From a virus, in the IMG/VR virus record IMGVR_UViG_3300048573_000222, positions 1 to 34,970 of that record: a stretch of DNA of 34,970 nucleotides. One strand, written 5' to 3'. The notes under the pieces are model-generated. The model was not told where the DNA came from. It was given only the letters and a program-made list of their open reading frames with translations, and ran no database searches. The position numbers and the translations under genes are program-made. Within the stretch, counting starts at the first letter, position 1, and each line of letters starts with the position of its first letter. Shown here piece after piece: positions 15,600 through 23,723 of the stretch.

Positions 15600-16096
15600 T
15601 TTAACGAATTTACCATTAATTTTTCAACGTCCAATGCAAACGCTTTTTCTAGTTCAACATCAATATATTTTTTATATCCAGCTTCAAATGGCTTGGTAAA
15701 AAATAAACTTGGTTTAATTCCGTGAAGGAATATCTTTTTAGCAATTGCGAATTTCAAACCCTCTCGACTCACAAATTTTCCTTGTGCGTTTCGTGGTGCA
15801 ATTCCTTTTTTTACTATCCATTTGTCGAATGCTTTAGGAGGTGGCATTTTATCTTTATAACTAAAAGGTGTATTAAATTTTGTCTTAACACCTGAAACTC
15901 CTTTGTCCTGGAATTGTCCATACATTGGCATCGTAAAGCCCAATTGAAAACTATTTTTACTTACTTTTACAATGCTATTATCTAATGATTTCGATAGCGT
16001 TCCAAAAGTATTTTTAGACAATAGATTTTGTTTGGCATTACTCACCACATAGTCCCGAAAATCGCTCAGACTTTTGTATGTTTGTTCGGGTACCAT
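15596..16096 (-). CDS. HK97 gp10-like tail completion protein
   Basis: The 166-residue protein has the helical N-terminus and the basic middle part (KFAIAKKIFLHGIKPSLFFT) typical of gp10-like neck or tail-completion proteins. The start at 16096 is chosen because TAATG couples it to the upstream gene; a start at 16147 would lie inside that gene. It may close the head side of the tail tube. Confidence 0.6.
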   Translation of the reverse strand: MVPEQTYKSLSDFRDYVVSNAKQNLLSKNTFGTLSKSLDNSIVKVSKNSFQLGFTMPMYGQFQDKGVSGVKTKFNTPFSYKDKMPPPKAFDKWIVKKGIAPRNAQGKFVSREGLKFAIAKKIFLHGIKPSLFFTKPFEAGYKKYIDVELEKAFALDVEKLMVNSLK

Positions 16097-16524
16097 TATC
16101 TTATTGGCATTTCGTTTGGAATCAACACATCGAAAGTAACAACGCACCCAGCCACTTTGTCTTCAAATCTATCCGTAAATAACTCATAACTATCAGACCC
16201 ATCTACTAATTGGTATAAATCAGCGTGTAAATTACCCCTTTTTGCAAGTTCAATCATCCTTAAATTTACAAATGATTGCGTGTTCTTGACGTACTCTTCA
16301 TTCGATTCGTCTTCTTTAACCAAATCCATAGAAATAACACTAATATTATAGCTTATTGCATACCCTATAGGTCTAAATGAATTAACCATTATGTGAGATA
16401 GCGGGTATATTTGCTGTTTATTGGTAGCGATTTTGTAAATATCGCCACGTGTAACTGCCTTACAAAACGGATCCTGCAACAATTGAGCTTCAATTTTATC
16501 TAAAACATTTATGTATCCTATCAT
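16096..16524 (-). CDS. Tail terminator / minor tail protein
   Basis: The 142-residue protein has size and position (before the gp10-like gene) fitting a tail terminator. Recognisable sequence motifs are lacking. Its ATG overlaps the TGA of the -1 frame extension of the chaperone gene (16523-16521), which supports both the start and the frameshift. Confidence 0.55.
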   Translation of the reverse strand: MIGYINVLDKIEAQLLQDPFCKAVTRGDIYKIATNKQQIYPLSHIMVNSFRPIGYAISYNISVISMDLVKEDESNEEYVKNTQSFVNLRMIELAKRGNLHADLYQLVDGSDSYELFTDRFEDKVAGCVVTFDVLIPNEMPIR

Positions 16525-16595
16525 TTCTTAATCATTTTCATTTCTAAATCAGTTTTTTGTTTCTCGAAAGTAAGGAAGGTTAAAGCCGTAAAAAG
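16521..16595 (-). other. Probable -1 ribosomal frameshift site and extension of the chaperone gene
   Basis: Near the stop, the zero frame reads AAC TTT TTA CGG CTT TAA. Slipping back one base at C TTT TTA (16595-16589) enters a frame open for 22 codons. It ends in TGA exactly overlapping the ATG of the next gene (ATGA). The long form would have about 241 residues. The -1 frame is closed just upstream (TGA in TGTGAA), so the slip must occur within about 40 bases. The heptamer is not the perfect X XXY YYZ type. Confidence 0.55.
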
Positions 16596-17245
16596 TTGAA
16601 GTCTTCCGACTGCCTCAAAGTTTCGCACATCTCCTCTAGCAAGTGCATAGTAGCTACTATACCATCCCCACCGTTTGCCAAACTGTGATTGTTCACTATA
16701 CTCAGTTCCGCTTTGTGTTTCTGGAAATAACTCATCGAACTTTTTAATAACTCGTTCGTTAAATTGTAAAAAAAAACAATCGAACCAAGTACAACATCAA
16801 GTGGTGCGTGTTTCATTATCTCGGAATATTCAGCAGTATTTTTGTAGGGTTCAATAGTATATTTATCCGATAGCTTTTCTGTAATTGGTCTAAACATAAC
16901 AGCCATTGCTTTATGCATATTACTAAAGTCATTTATGTAGGTTGTAATATCTACGTATTCGTCTAGGGTAATATTCTCTAAGTTCGGAATGAAACCAAAC
17001 TCAGTTGTACCAATTTTAAAACGCTGTATAAATTTGTGTTCTTTGGCAAACATCGAAATAATGTTGGTAGTAATTTCTTCAACATTATTATATTTCATTT
17101 GTGCAACATCTTTTGGGTTAACGTTGCAAAATATCTGTATCATTTTTTGTTGTAAAAATTCATCATTTGCAATATCTAAGAATTTTTGATACTGCAAAAG
17201 TTTGATTTCTTTTAGCTCGGTTGGTATGTTTATCTCGATCTTCAT
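16580..17245 (-). CDS. Tail assembly chaperone (short form)
   Basis: The 221-residue, mostly helical protein (MKIEINIPTELKEIKLLQYQ) has the pattern TLDEYVDITTYINDFSNMHK near residue 120, as in tail assembly chaperones. These proteins hold the tape measure unfolded during tail assembly and often come in a short and a frameshifted long form. A -1 open frame continues after its stop (see 16521-16595). The start lies directly after the repeated motif TTTTACGTTTACAA. Confidence 0.6.
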   Translation of the reverse strand: MKIEINIPTELKEIKLLQYQKFLDIANDEFLQQKMIQIFCNVNPKDVAQMKYNNVEEITTNIISMFAKEHKFIQRFKIGTTEFGFIPNLENITLDEYVDITTYINDFSNMHKAMAVMFRPITEKLSDKYTIEPYKNTAEYSEIMKHAPLDVVLGSIVFFYNLTNELLKSSMSYFQKHKAELSIVNNHSLANGGDGIVATMHLLEEMCETLRQSEDFNFLRL

Positions 17246-17262
17246 ACCTTGTAAACGTAAAA
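17246..17262 (-). promoter_or_regulatory. Repeated upstream motif, copy 2
   Basis: On the minus strand TTTTACGTTTACAAGGT directly precedes the ATG at 17245. It differs by one base in 17 from the copy before 7022. It may be a late promoter. Confidence 0.4.
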
Positions 17263-17265
17263 GTT

Positions 17266-17406
17266 TTATTTTGTTTTATTGGATAAAAGAATTAGAAAAT
17301 GTTGTAACGCTTTTGTATATCCAACTTCCTGTTCAGATACATTTTTTAAAGAATCGTATTTTAAAAGCGATGCTTCAACTTTATTTATTATCTCTTTTCT
17401 TTTCAT
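17266..17406 (-). CDS. Small protein between terminase and chaperone
   Basis: This 46-residue, helical, basic protein (MKRKEIINKVEASLLKYDSL) starts 12 bases after the terminase stop with an A-rich start region. It is on the same strand and spaced like an operon member. No family was recognised. Confidence 0.55.
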   Translation of the reverse strand: MKRKEIINKVEASLLKYDSLKNVSEQEVGYTKALQHFLILLSNKTK

Positions 17407-17417
17407 AATTTTATTTA

Positions 17418-18641
17418 TTAGTACACAAAATATTTGCCTTTGTTGGGGTTGTCTAAATGAAATATTACATTGTAACGGATAGCATCAATTATGTGATTCC
17501 AGTCATCAATGTATAATTTTGAAGTCTTGTTTAGGTAACAATAGTTATTAAATTCTTTTGCTATTGCGTCGCTGTTGGGTTCTACGATTATTTGAAAGTC
17601 CTGCATCCGAACCACACCGCTTTCAATCGTTCCCTTCTTAACGGCTTGTATATTTATACCTAAATGTTTCAAGTCGTCAATCAAACGAGGTTCTGCACTA
17701 TCAGCAATTATAAGTCCGTTGTTTGCTTTCTCTTTTATTAATTCAGCTAAAATATGGGTCTTTAAACCACGTTGATAAATGTGCTGTTTAACATAAATAA
17801 TCTTTTTAGTTTTATCAATCGCAACCTCTGCCAACGCATCAGGGTCAATACTAAATCCAAAATCCATTCCAAAAGAAGTCTGCAATTGGTTGGGATTAAA
17901 TTCGCCAAACTTCCAATTTGTAAATACAACTCCTTCTGCTTTATCGAGCCACGCTCCAAGATATTTATGTAGGTATTTTTTAGTCTCTGAAATTCTTATT
18001 TCCTCAATCTTTTCTAAAATACTTTCGCTTAAATAATGCTTTGCAATATGGTATGTAGTATGTATCGCCTCAACGTTTTTGTGGTTTGAAGTAATCACAT
18101 CGAAGCCTTCAATATTTAAAATCTTTGGTGTTTTATCGACCCATCTTTTGTGGATAAAATGATCAATAGTACTAGGATTTTGAATCCAAATAATACGGTT
18201 TTGTTTTTCGTTTGTTCGTATTGAATCGTCAATATCATCAAAGGTTTTTTCGTCTTTGAAATCTTCACCCTCGTCAATTACCCACGTCGTAATTCCTGCG
18301 AGTGATTTTAAATTTGCTGTTTGGTCTCCGCTTGATGTTTTGATTCCGCTAAACAAAATAAACGAACCTGTTAATTTGTTTGTTATTTTACTGCTGGTAA
18401 TTATGAAATCATTGATTGATCCATTACGGGTTGCAACTATTTTAAATTCAGGAATGATTGACTTTTCTGCTGATGTCATTGTGTATCTTGTAACTAAAAT
18501 ACCATGACCTTTATCGTATGTAAGTCTTGAAATAAAATCGTGAACGGACGTAGATTTCAAAGAGCCTCGCCCGCCTGTTATAAAGAAGTATCTCTTTTTT
18601 GAAGTGTAAAGAGGTTTGAATGCTTCATTAATCTTGTACAT
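17418..18641 (-). CDS. terL: Terminase large subunit
   Basis: This 407-residue motor-nuclease packages DNA into the prohead. The N-terminal ATPase has Walker A GGRGSLKST (23-31) and Walker B with catalytic acid VIDEGED (121-127). The C-terminal RNase H-like nuclease has the expected acids in FGMDFGFSIDPD (near 245), IIADSAEP and DDWNHIIDAIRY. The pattern fits the PBSX-type Terminase_3 family. It overlaps the small subunit gene by 14 bases. Confidence 0.93.
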   Translation of the reverse strand: MYKINEAFKPLYTSKKRYFFITGGRGSLKSTSVHDFISRLTYDKGHGILVTRYTMTSAEKSIIPEFKIVATRNGSINDFIITSSKITNKLTGSFILFSGIKTSSGDQTANLKSLAGITTWVIDEGEDFKDEKTFDDIDDSIRTNEKQNRIIWIQNPSTIDHFIHKRWVDKTPKILNIEGFDVITSNHKNVEAIHTTYHIAKHYLSESILEKIEEIRISETKKYLHKYLGAWLDKAEGVVFTNWKFGEFNPNQLQTSFGMDFGFSIDPDALAEVAIDKTKKIIYVKQHIYQRGLKTHILAELIKEKANNGLIIADSAEPRLIDDLKHLGINIQAVKKGTIESGVVRMQDFQIIVEPNSDAIAKEFNNYCYLNKTSKLYIDDWNHIIDAIRYNVIFHLDNPNKGKYFVY

Positions 18642-19005
18642 CTGTTGTTGTCCAATCTATTGGTTTGATTGAAATTTTATTCTTATTAGTGTTCTCACTT
18701 TCAACAAATTGCATTGATAACTTTTTCAATTCCTCAGGCGTTGCTATCAATTTCATTAATGCCATTTGTAAAGCTGGAGCGTTTGAAGTGTACCATTTAG
18801 AACGCATTGAAACCTTTAAGGTTGTTCGATTTACTTCAAGTAATTCTTTTAGTTCGTTCAGTTCGTTAGAGTCGGGCGGAAAGAAATCATAAAATGTAGG
18901 CTTTGCACAAGGCAGGAACGAAACGATATCCTCCACAAAAAACAACTTGTGTTTAACTATCATTTCCTTTGCCTGTAGGAAGATTTTATTGCGGTCGTAT
19001 GCCAT
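18628..19005 (-). CDS. terS: Terminase small subunit
   Basis: The 125-residue helical protein precedes and overlaps terL. It has an N-terminal helix pair (FLQAKEMIVKHKLFFVEDIV) followed by PTFYDFFP, a DNA-recognition type region seen in small terminases of Bacteroidota phages. It selects the packaging site and stimulates TerL. The assignment rests on position and pattern. Its ATG overlaps the stop of the methyltransferase gene. Confidence 0.75.
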   Translation of the reverse strand: MAYDRNKIFLQAKEMIVKHKLFFVEDIVSFLPCAKPTFYDFFPPDSNELNELKELLEVNRTTLKVSMRSKWYTSNAPALQMALMKLIATPEELKKLSMQFVESENTNKNKISIKPIDWTTTDVQD

Positions 19006-20138
19006 TACGCTTTAAATTCATTAGTACAATCAACTCCGTTTCTTTTAACTATTAAAGTATCATCAAGTTTTATCATTCGCTTTACTATTACATCGCAATA
19101 CTTCGGGTCAAGTTCCATACCATAGCATTTGCGTTTTGTATTATGACTTGCAACCATTGTAGTTCCAGAACCTAAAAATAAATCTAAGATATTATCTTGT
19201 GCTTTGTAATTAGTAAATGACCATTCTACTAATGCAATTGGTTTTTGTGTTGGATGAACTCTTTTTTCGCCCATCTCACTACCTTTTATCATTCCGTGCC
19301 ATTGATGTCTAAATACATCTACTTTAACTCCTTTATTTACGAAAGCTAATTCTGCACCACTAAAAGTATCTCCTTCTCTTTGCTTATCCCAAACTAACCA
19401 ACCAAATCCATTAGGCAAACAAGATGAATAATAATTTGCTCCCCAAAATATCATTGTTGCATCGCTAAATAAAGATTGACACAAATTATAAGCATCTATT
19501 GCAACTGTTACATCATTATCTCCTAATATCTCACCAAAATCATTTTCTTTAGCATTACCCTTTATTCCTTTACCACTATGTGAGATTCCATAAGGTGGGT
19601 CAGTAAATACCATATCAGCCTTTTGTCCATTCATTAATTTTGCCACTTGGTCGCTATCAGTACTATCTCCACATAACAATCTATGCTCTCCAATTTCGTA
19701 AAGGTCTCCTAAAACTGTTTTAGGTTCTTCTGGAGGAGTAGCATCGAAATCATCTTCGGTTGCTTCCAATACTTCATCAGTTTCAAACGCTGGAATATCC
19801 AATCCCCACGCTTCCAACTCCTCGCTGTTCCATTCATTGGCTAATACTTCCCAATCCCATTCGCCACCAGAAGTATTGTCTTTGATTAAAAATTCTCTTT
19901 GTTGATCTTCGGTTAGGTCTGCAATAGTAACTGGAATTTCTTTCAATCCAATTTCTTTAGCTGCCTTATATCGCATATTTCCACCTAATATAATCATATC
20001 TTTGTTTACGACTATTGGGCGAAGTTCGAGCATCTCTGGAAAATCCTTTAAAGATTGACAAAGTTTTTTAAATTTATCGTCTTTGATTAATCGAGGATTA
20101 TTCGGGTTTGGTTTAATTTCTGATAGTTTCATCTGCAC
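19005..20138 (-). CDS. ParB-like domain fused to a DNA methyltransferase
   Basis: The 377-residue protein has a ParB/sulfiredoxin-type domain at residues 1 to about 100 (IKPNPNNPRLI, IILGGNMRYKAA). The C-terminal part is a DNA N4-cytosine/N6-adenine methyltransferase with the catalytic motif DPPYG (180-184) and the cofactor motif FLGSGTT near 320. That is the beta-class order. Such fusions are common in phages and probably protect phage DNA from restriction or mark it before packaging, in line with the adjacent terminase genes. The recognition sequence is unknown. Confidence 0.9.
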   Translation of the reverse strand: MQMKLSEIKPNPNNPRLIKDDKFKKLCQSLKDFPEMLELRPIVVNKDMIILGGNMRYKAAKEIGLKEIPVTIADLTEDQQREFLIKDNTSGGEWDWEVLANEWNSEELEAWGLDIPAFETDEVLEATEDDFDATPPEEPKTVLGDLYEIGEHRLLCGDSTDSDQVAKLMNGQKADMVFTDPPYGISHSGKGIKGNAKENDFGEILGDNDVTVAIDAYNLCQSLFSDATMIFWGANYYSSCLPNGFGWLVWDKQREGDTFSGAELAFVNKGVKVDVFRHQWHGMIKGSEMGEKRVHPTQKPIALVEWSFTNYKAQDNILDLFLGSGTTMVASHNTKRKCYGMELDPKYCDVIVKRMIKLDDTLIVKRNGVDCTNEFKA

Positions 20139-20365
20139 TCCCCAATTTTAGGTATATAATTATAATAGTTTCTTCTGTCTGACAAACCAGTACAGTCGTT
20201 TACAGTCCAAACGAATCCTTGAATACCACCGTTAAGAACGATTATAGGAGCATAATCTACTACTCGATTGCAATTACAGTCTTTTTTTTCTGCTGCTGGT
20301 TCTACTGTGCAACTTGCAAATAATGCAATTGCTAAAATACTAAATATTTTTTTCATTGTCTTCAA
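20129..20365 (-). CDS. Small lipoprotein
   Basis: The 78-residue protein has a signal peptide (MKTMKKIFSILAIALFASC) ending in the lipobox LFASC. After lipidation, the mature part of about 60 residues would be anchored in a membrane, with two CxC-type cysteines (DCNCN). It sits between regulatory and packaging genes. Phage lipoproteins often alter the host surface or block superinfection, but that role is inference here. Confidence 0.75.
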   Translation of the reverse strand: MKTMKKIFSILAIALFASCTVEPAAEKKDCNCNRVVDYAPIIVLNGGIQGFVWTVNDCTGLSDRRNYYNYIPKIGECR

Positions 20366-20513
20366 ATATAATTAAATAATTAAACGGTATAATTGCTACT
20401 GTTTTATTTTCTCTCATTAAAAAATACGCATCCTCAGCTATTTCTGACGTGAAAGAATCAATAATAACTGTTGTAATCGGTTCGCTGTTATAATATATTG
20501 TTGCTTTTTTCAT
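20340..20513 (-). CDS. Small acidic protein
   Basis: This 57-residue protein (MKKATIYYNSEPITTVIIDS) overlaps the end of the sigma-like gene and the start of the lipoprotein gene, each in another frame. The chain of overlaps is typical of this operon. No family recognised. Confidence 0.55.
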   Translation of the reverse strand: MKKATIYYNSEPITTVIIDSFTSEIAEDAYFLMRENKTVAIIPFNYLIIFEDNEKNI

Positions 20514-20934
20514 AATCTTTTATTTTTTGTTCGCAATTTTTAATCGTATTGTAAATTGAATTGAAACCAATTCCCGTCTCTCTAGCTATCTTACGCATAG
20601 AATAGCCGTTTTTAACCAATAAAAACAATTTTCTATCATACCAATACCAAGTATCAATATATTCTAAAATATAGCCTTTAAATGGTTTTTCTTTGTATTG
20701 CTCGTCAAAGATAATTAAATTATCATCTAGTTCTGATATTTGATGTTTATTTTTTTGCCTTTGTAGGTTTACAGTTAGGCTTCTAAGTAACGACCAAAAG
20801 TAACTATCGTTTACATTTTCTTTTTTGTCAATGTAGATATAAGCTTCCATCACAATGTCTTCAGCTAAAAAATCCTCTCCAAAATTTCGGACTACATTTA
20901 CCCATTTTTTATGATTCTTGTAAAATTGGAGCAT
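20488..20934 (-). CDS. Sigma-70-like transcription factor
   Basis: The 148-residue protein shows a region-2-like part (KKWVNVVRNFGEDFLAEDIV near residue 10). A C-terminal helix-turn-helix (YSMRKIARETGIGFNSIYNT) matches sigma region 4. It is shorter than bacterial sigma factors, as in other Bacteroidota phages. It lies directly upstream of the late genes, so it could direct host RNA polymerase to late promoters such as the TTTTACGTTTACAA motif. Confidence 0.65.
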   Translation of the reverse strand: MLQFYKNHKKWVNVVRNFGEDFLAEDIVMEAYIYIDKKENVNDSYFWSLLRSLTVNLQRQKNKHQISELDDNLIIFDEQYKEKPFKGYILEYIDTWYWYDRKLFLLVKNGYSMRKIARETGIGFNSIYNTIKNCEQKIKDYEKSNNIL

Positions 20935-21059
20935 ATATACCTTGTCGGTTTTTTATCTTTAAATTTCAAAGATAGTTCTTTTGCTTCACATTTCAAACGA
21001 TGTTCAAATTCTTGAAGCGTTTCTTTTTTTGATTCGGGACGTTTTGGGGTTGCGCTCAT
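20898..21059 (-). CDS. Small Lys-rich protein
   Basis: The 53-residue protein (MSATPKRPESKKETLQEFEH) couples by ATGA overlap to the preceding gene and overlaps the sigma-like gene start. It is highly charged. No family was recognised. Confidence 0.55.
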   Translation of the reverse strand: MSATPKRPESKKETLQEFEHRLKCEAKELSLKFKDKKPTRYICSNFTRIIKNG

Positions 21060-21211
21060 AGTTTATTTTTAAATTTCAAACATTCCGCATCGACCAAAGA
21101 AAGGCAAAGGTCGTAAATTTCTGCTGGAACTGTTTTGTTAATTCTTTTTGTAATGTAGGGAGTTTTCTTTCTCCCTACATTTTCTTTTGATCCTGAGCCT
21201 CGTGTTTTCAT
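21056..21211 (-). CDS. Small basic protein
   Basis: The 51-residue protein (MKTRGSGSKENVGRKKTPYI) has a basic N-terminus and a helical C-terminus. It starts five bases after the end of the 64-residue gene and overlaps the next gene by ATGA. Function unknown. Confidence 0.55.
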   Translation of the reverse strand: MKTRGSGSKENVGRKKTPYITKRINKTVPAEIYDLCLSLVDAECLKFKNKL

Positions 21212-21216
21212 ATTAA

Positions 21217-21411
21217 TTAGATTTTTACTTGTCGTCTTAATTCAATAAGATCTATTTGTTTAGGATATTCTTCGGTTCGTGTTTTGTCGATAATTTCCAT
21301 ATCTGTAATGGTTCTGGAATAACGACTTTTACCGTTTTTTGTTACATAATCAACTAAATAATGACCTGCACCAGTAAATTTAAATCTAAATTGTTGTTTT
21401 GAAATTGCCAT
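21217..21411 (-). CDS. Small conserved-type phage protein
   Basis: This 64-residue protein (MAISKQQFRFKFTGAGHYLV) is basic and beta-rich at the N-terminus, ending in a charged helix. It is the first gene after the -7 box at 21450-21457. It resembles small proteins of flavobacterial phages without known function. Confidence 0.6.
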   Translation of the reverse strand: MAISKQQFRFKFTGAGHYLVDYVTKNGKSRYSRTITDMEIIDKTRTEEYPKQIDLIELRRQVKI

Positions 21412-21449
21412 AATGTTTGATTTTTTTGTTGTTAGCTTTATTGCTAATA

Positions 21450-21457
21450 CAAATATA
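21450..21457 (-). promoter_or_regulatory. -7 promoter box upstream of 21411
   Basis: TATATTTG lies on the minus strand in the 53-base gap. It is followed by a short hairpin (TTAGC, loop AATAAA, GCTAA) at the transcript start. It probably drives the middle operon with the sigma-like gene. Confidence 0.65.
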
Positions 21458-21464
21458 CAACTAT

Positions 21465-21659
21465 TTATTTAATGTTCAATAAATAAATCAAATAATTTGC
21501 ATTATTTTTTGTTCCGTATGTTTTGAACTCTTTTACTGCGTCGAGATATACCATATCGAGCCAGTAATGTAATCGTTGTACTTTTACCCCATTTTTGAAT
21601 TCGTGGTCACCTTTGCCGTGTTTGGATTTGTAGGCTTCAATTTGTTCTGCTAGTTTCAT
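21465..21659 (-). CDS. Small protein after the VRR-NUC nuclease
   Basis: The 64-residue helical protein (MKLAEQIEAYKSKHGKGDHE) overlaps the nuclease gene by four bases. No family was recognised. Confidence 0.55.
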   Translation of the reverse strand: MKLAEQIEAYKSKHGKGDHEFKNGVKVQRLHYWLDMVYLDAVKEFKTYGTKNNANYLIYLLNIK

Positions 21660-22003
21660 AGGTAACTATCAATTAACGGTTCAACTTTTGCAATAAAATC
21701 TTCTAAGCTATAAACTACAATGTAGTGGCAATTTATATTTTTCAAAAAACTTTCAATCTTTATTTGATTTGGAGATTGTTTTTCTCCTGGTATTTTAACT
21801 TCAACATCAATGAATATTGAATTAGGTAGTTTAATGGTTAAATCAGCAATTCCTGAAAGCGTACCTGTTGCCGTTAGTTTTTTTGCCTCTACAACATTCC
21901 TACTACCTCCATTTGGTGTTGAATGTATTATTGCCAATCCGTGCATTTGATACTTGTTTCTAGCGTGCATGATAATTTTTGCTTGAATTTGGTCTTCTGT
22001 CAT
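21656..22003 (-). CDS. VRR-NUC domain nuclease
   Basis: The 115-residue protein covers a whole VRR-NUC domain (PD-(D/E)XK superfamily). The signature NGGSRNVVEAKKLTATG (about 31-47) is followed by GIADL and the catalytic strand DVEVKIPGEKQSPNQ (about 66-81). Phage versions often act in recombination or resolve branched DNA. It lies between the candidate origin and the middle operon. Confidence 0.88.
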   Translation of the reverse strand: MTEDQIQAKIIMHARNKYQMHGLAIIHSTPNGGSRNVVEAKKLTATGTLSGIADLTIKLPNSIFIDVEVKIPGEKQSPNQIKIESFLKNINCHYIVVYSLEDFIAKVEPLIDSYL

Positions 22004-22014
22004 AGATGTATAAA

Positions 22015-22124
22015 ATTAGTGGTATAAAAGGTATGGTATAAACCCTATCTATATATAGGGTTTTATACCATTATACCAGTATAGTGGTATAGTATAGTGG
22101 TATAATGTGTTTTATACCACTTAT
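22015..22124. repeat. GGTATA repeat block, candidate replication origin
   Basis: This gap of about 135 bases between two replication genes holds about eight copies of GGTATA or its complement. It includes a direct repeat AGTATAGTGGTATA (once shortened), a long hairpin at 22035-22069 (GGTATAAACCCTAT against ATAGGGTTTTATACC) and an outer inverted repeat (TTAGTGGTATAAAA with TTTTATACCACTTA). Iterons plus AT-rich DNA next to an AAA_25 ATPase fit an origin. A multi-site operator is the alternative. Confidence 0.6.
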
Positions 22125-22138
22125 TAACAATATTTTTA

Positions 22139-23224
22139 TTATAAAAAACCTTCATTTTCGCTCTCAAAAGTACCAATATAATACTTGTTATCTGTCACAC
22201 TTTTAAGTACATAGGACGTATCAATTAAATCTTTAATAAAGTCTTTTGCGTATGCTTCCCCAATCGTCTCATCAGACTTAGTTAAATAAGCTCTTTTAAA
22301 ATGATCCAATAATTGACCATATCCAATACCTAAATCCTTTGAGGTGTTGAATATATCTAAAACAATATCCTCTTTATAAATTTGGTACAATTCTTTTTTA
22401 GTCAATTTTCTTTCGGGTTTATTGGATGCCTCAAAATCTGAAATATAAGGTATTCCGTTTTCGTCAATTTCAAAAGCAAATGATTGTGGCTCGATATTAC
22501 GGCACATTTCAGCGTTAACTATACTAACCATAGGATTGTCGGCAGACTTGCTAACAGATAGCACGGTTTCGGCTTTATTGTTTAGTTCCGTGCCAATATG
22601 TCCTCGTGCGTTGGTATCGCTTTTATTCTGATGCAGTACTGTTGTTATAAGTATGTTTTTTTCCTCAGACCACTTCATTAGCTTACTGACTATCATAGTA
22701 GCTTGTTCTTCATCGTTTATTGAAGTTATAAGGTCTTTTATACCATCTATAAAAATAATGCCTAATTCGGGCGTGTTGTATATTGCATACTCAATAAGCT
22801 CTAATCTTTCGCTGGGTGTTAATGCTCGAAGTCCGTAAACATTTAAGTTGTTTGGTTCTTGCACTCCTACTATCTTGCAAATACGTTTTAATGCTAATTG
22901 TACGTGATATTTACCTTGTTCTGTATCAAAATATAAAACACGCCTTTGTTTAGTAGGTAGTTCGTTTTTTAGCACCGAAATAACATTTTTAGATGATACA
23001 GCAGCACTAACAGCCATACCGATAAAGAATGATTTACGGCTTTTTGCTTTACCAATAATAGACAAAATATTCCCTAAAGTTCCGATAATTGCATCGTCAA
23101 TGCGAAGCGCAACCTCTGGAGGTGGAATTTTATCGAGTGCTTTTATTTCATAATCTAAAAGCTTTTGAGACAAATCAACTGATAATGATTGTTCTTCTTT
23201 ATTTATAATTATTGGTTCAAACAT
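22139..23224 (-). CDS. AAA_25 / RepA-like RecA-fold ATPase (replicative helicase type)
   Basis: The 361-residue protein has Walker A GKAKSRKS (58-65) after an ILSIIG strand, then the RVLYFDTEQGKY strand, Walker B IIFIDGIKDLI near 160, and the sensor segment VLHQNKSDTNARGH. This is the AAA_25 pattern of plasmid RepA and phage replicative helicases. The C-terminal part (about 270-361) is helical and may bind DNA or partners. It probably opens or unwinds the replication origin that follows it. Confidence 0.85.
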   Translation of the reverse strand: MFEPIIINKEEQSLSVDLSQKLLDYEIKALDKIPPPEVALRIDDAIIGTLGNILSIIGKAKSRKSFFIGMAVSAAVSSKNVISVLKNELPTKQRRVLYFDTEQGKYHVQLALKRICKIVGVQEPNNLNVYGLRALTPSERLELIEYAIYNTPELGIIFIDGIKDLITSINDEEQATMIVSKLMKWSEEKNILITTVLHQNKSDTNARGHIGTELNNKAETVLSVSKSADNPMVSIVNAEMCRNIEPQSFAFEIDENGIPYISDFEASNKPERKLTKKELYQIYKEDIVLDIFNTSKDLGIGYGQLLDHFKRAYLTKSDETIGEAYAKDFIKDLIDTSYVLKSVTDNKYYIGTFESENEGFL

Positions 23225-23723
23225 TATTTTTGAAGTTTTGAATTGACAAATTAATCTGATTTTCTAATTGATAAATAACAGATTGTTTATCCCAATTATT
23301 ACCACACTTTGCAAACTCAATAGCGTTCAACTCTGGAAGCTTATCAATATATCTTGCGTGAATTTCCTCTAGTTCAGAAAAGGTTTTTGTTTTAAGAAAA
23401 GGATCAAGAATATTTTTTCGTTTAAAATAGTTTTGTAATTCCATATTTTTTAATCTTAACTGCAATTTTTCAATACAAATAGGTTCAGATAATACTTTGT
23501 TGATTTCTTTGTTAGCGAAGTCAATGTCTGTGTAGTACGATAGTAGTTCAGATAAAGTGAAACAGTATAGCTTTGCGAATAGTAGATTATCTTGAATGAT
23601 ATCTTTGTGATGCAACTCGAAGTATTTGCTAATTTCATTAAATGCATCTGCATCGGTTTGGTTCGGTTTATTTTGTTTTGATATAGTAAATCTTAATCTC
23701 TTAAAAGCTTCTATTAATTTCAT
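23217..23723 (-). CDS. Helical protein paired with the replication ATPase
   Basis: The 168-residue, nearly all-helical protein (MKLIEAFKRLRFTISKQNKP) overlaps the ATPase gene by eight bases and the HTH gene by four. Its size and pairing with a RecA-fold helicase suggest a loader or origin-binding partner, but no motif supports this directly. Confidence 0.6.
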   Translation of the reverse strand: MKLIEAFKRLRFTISKQNKPNQTDADAFNEISKYFELHHKDIIQDNLLFAKLYCFTLSELLSYYTDIDFANKEINKVLSEPICIEKLQLRLKNMELQNYFKRKNILDPFLKTKTFSELEEIHARYIDKLPELNAIEFAKCGNNWDKQSVIYQLENQINLSIQNFKNNV

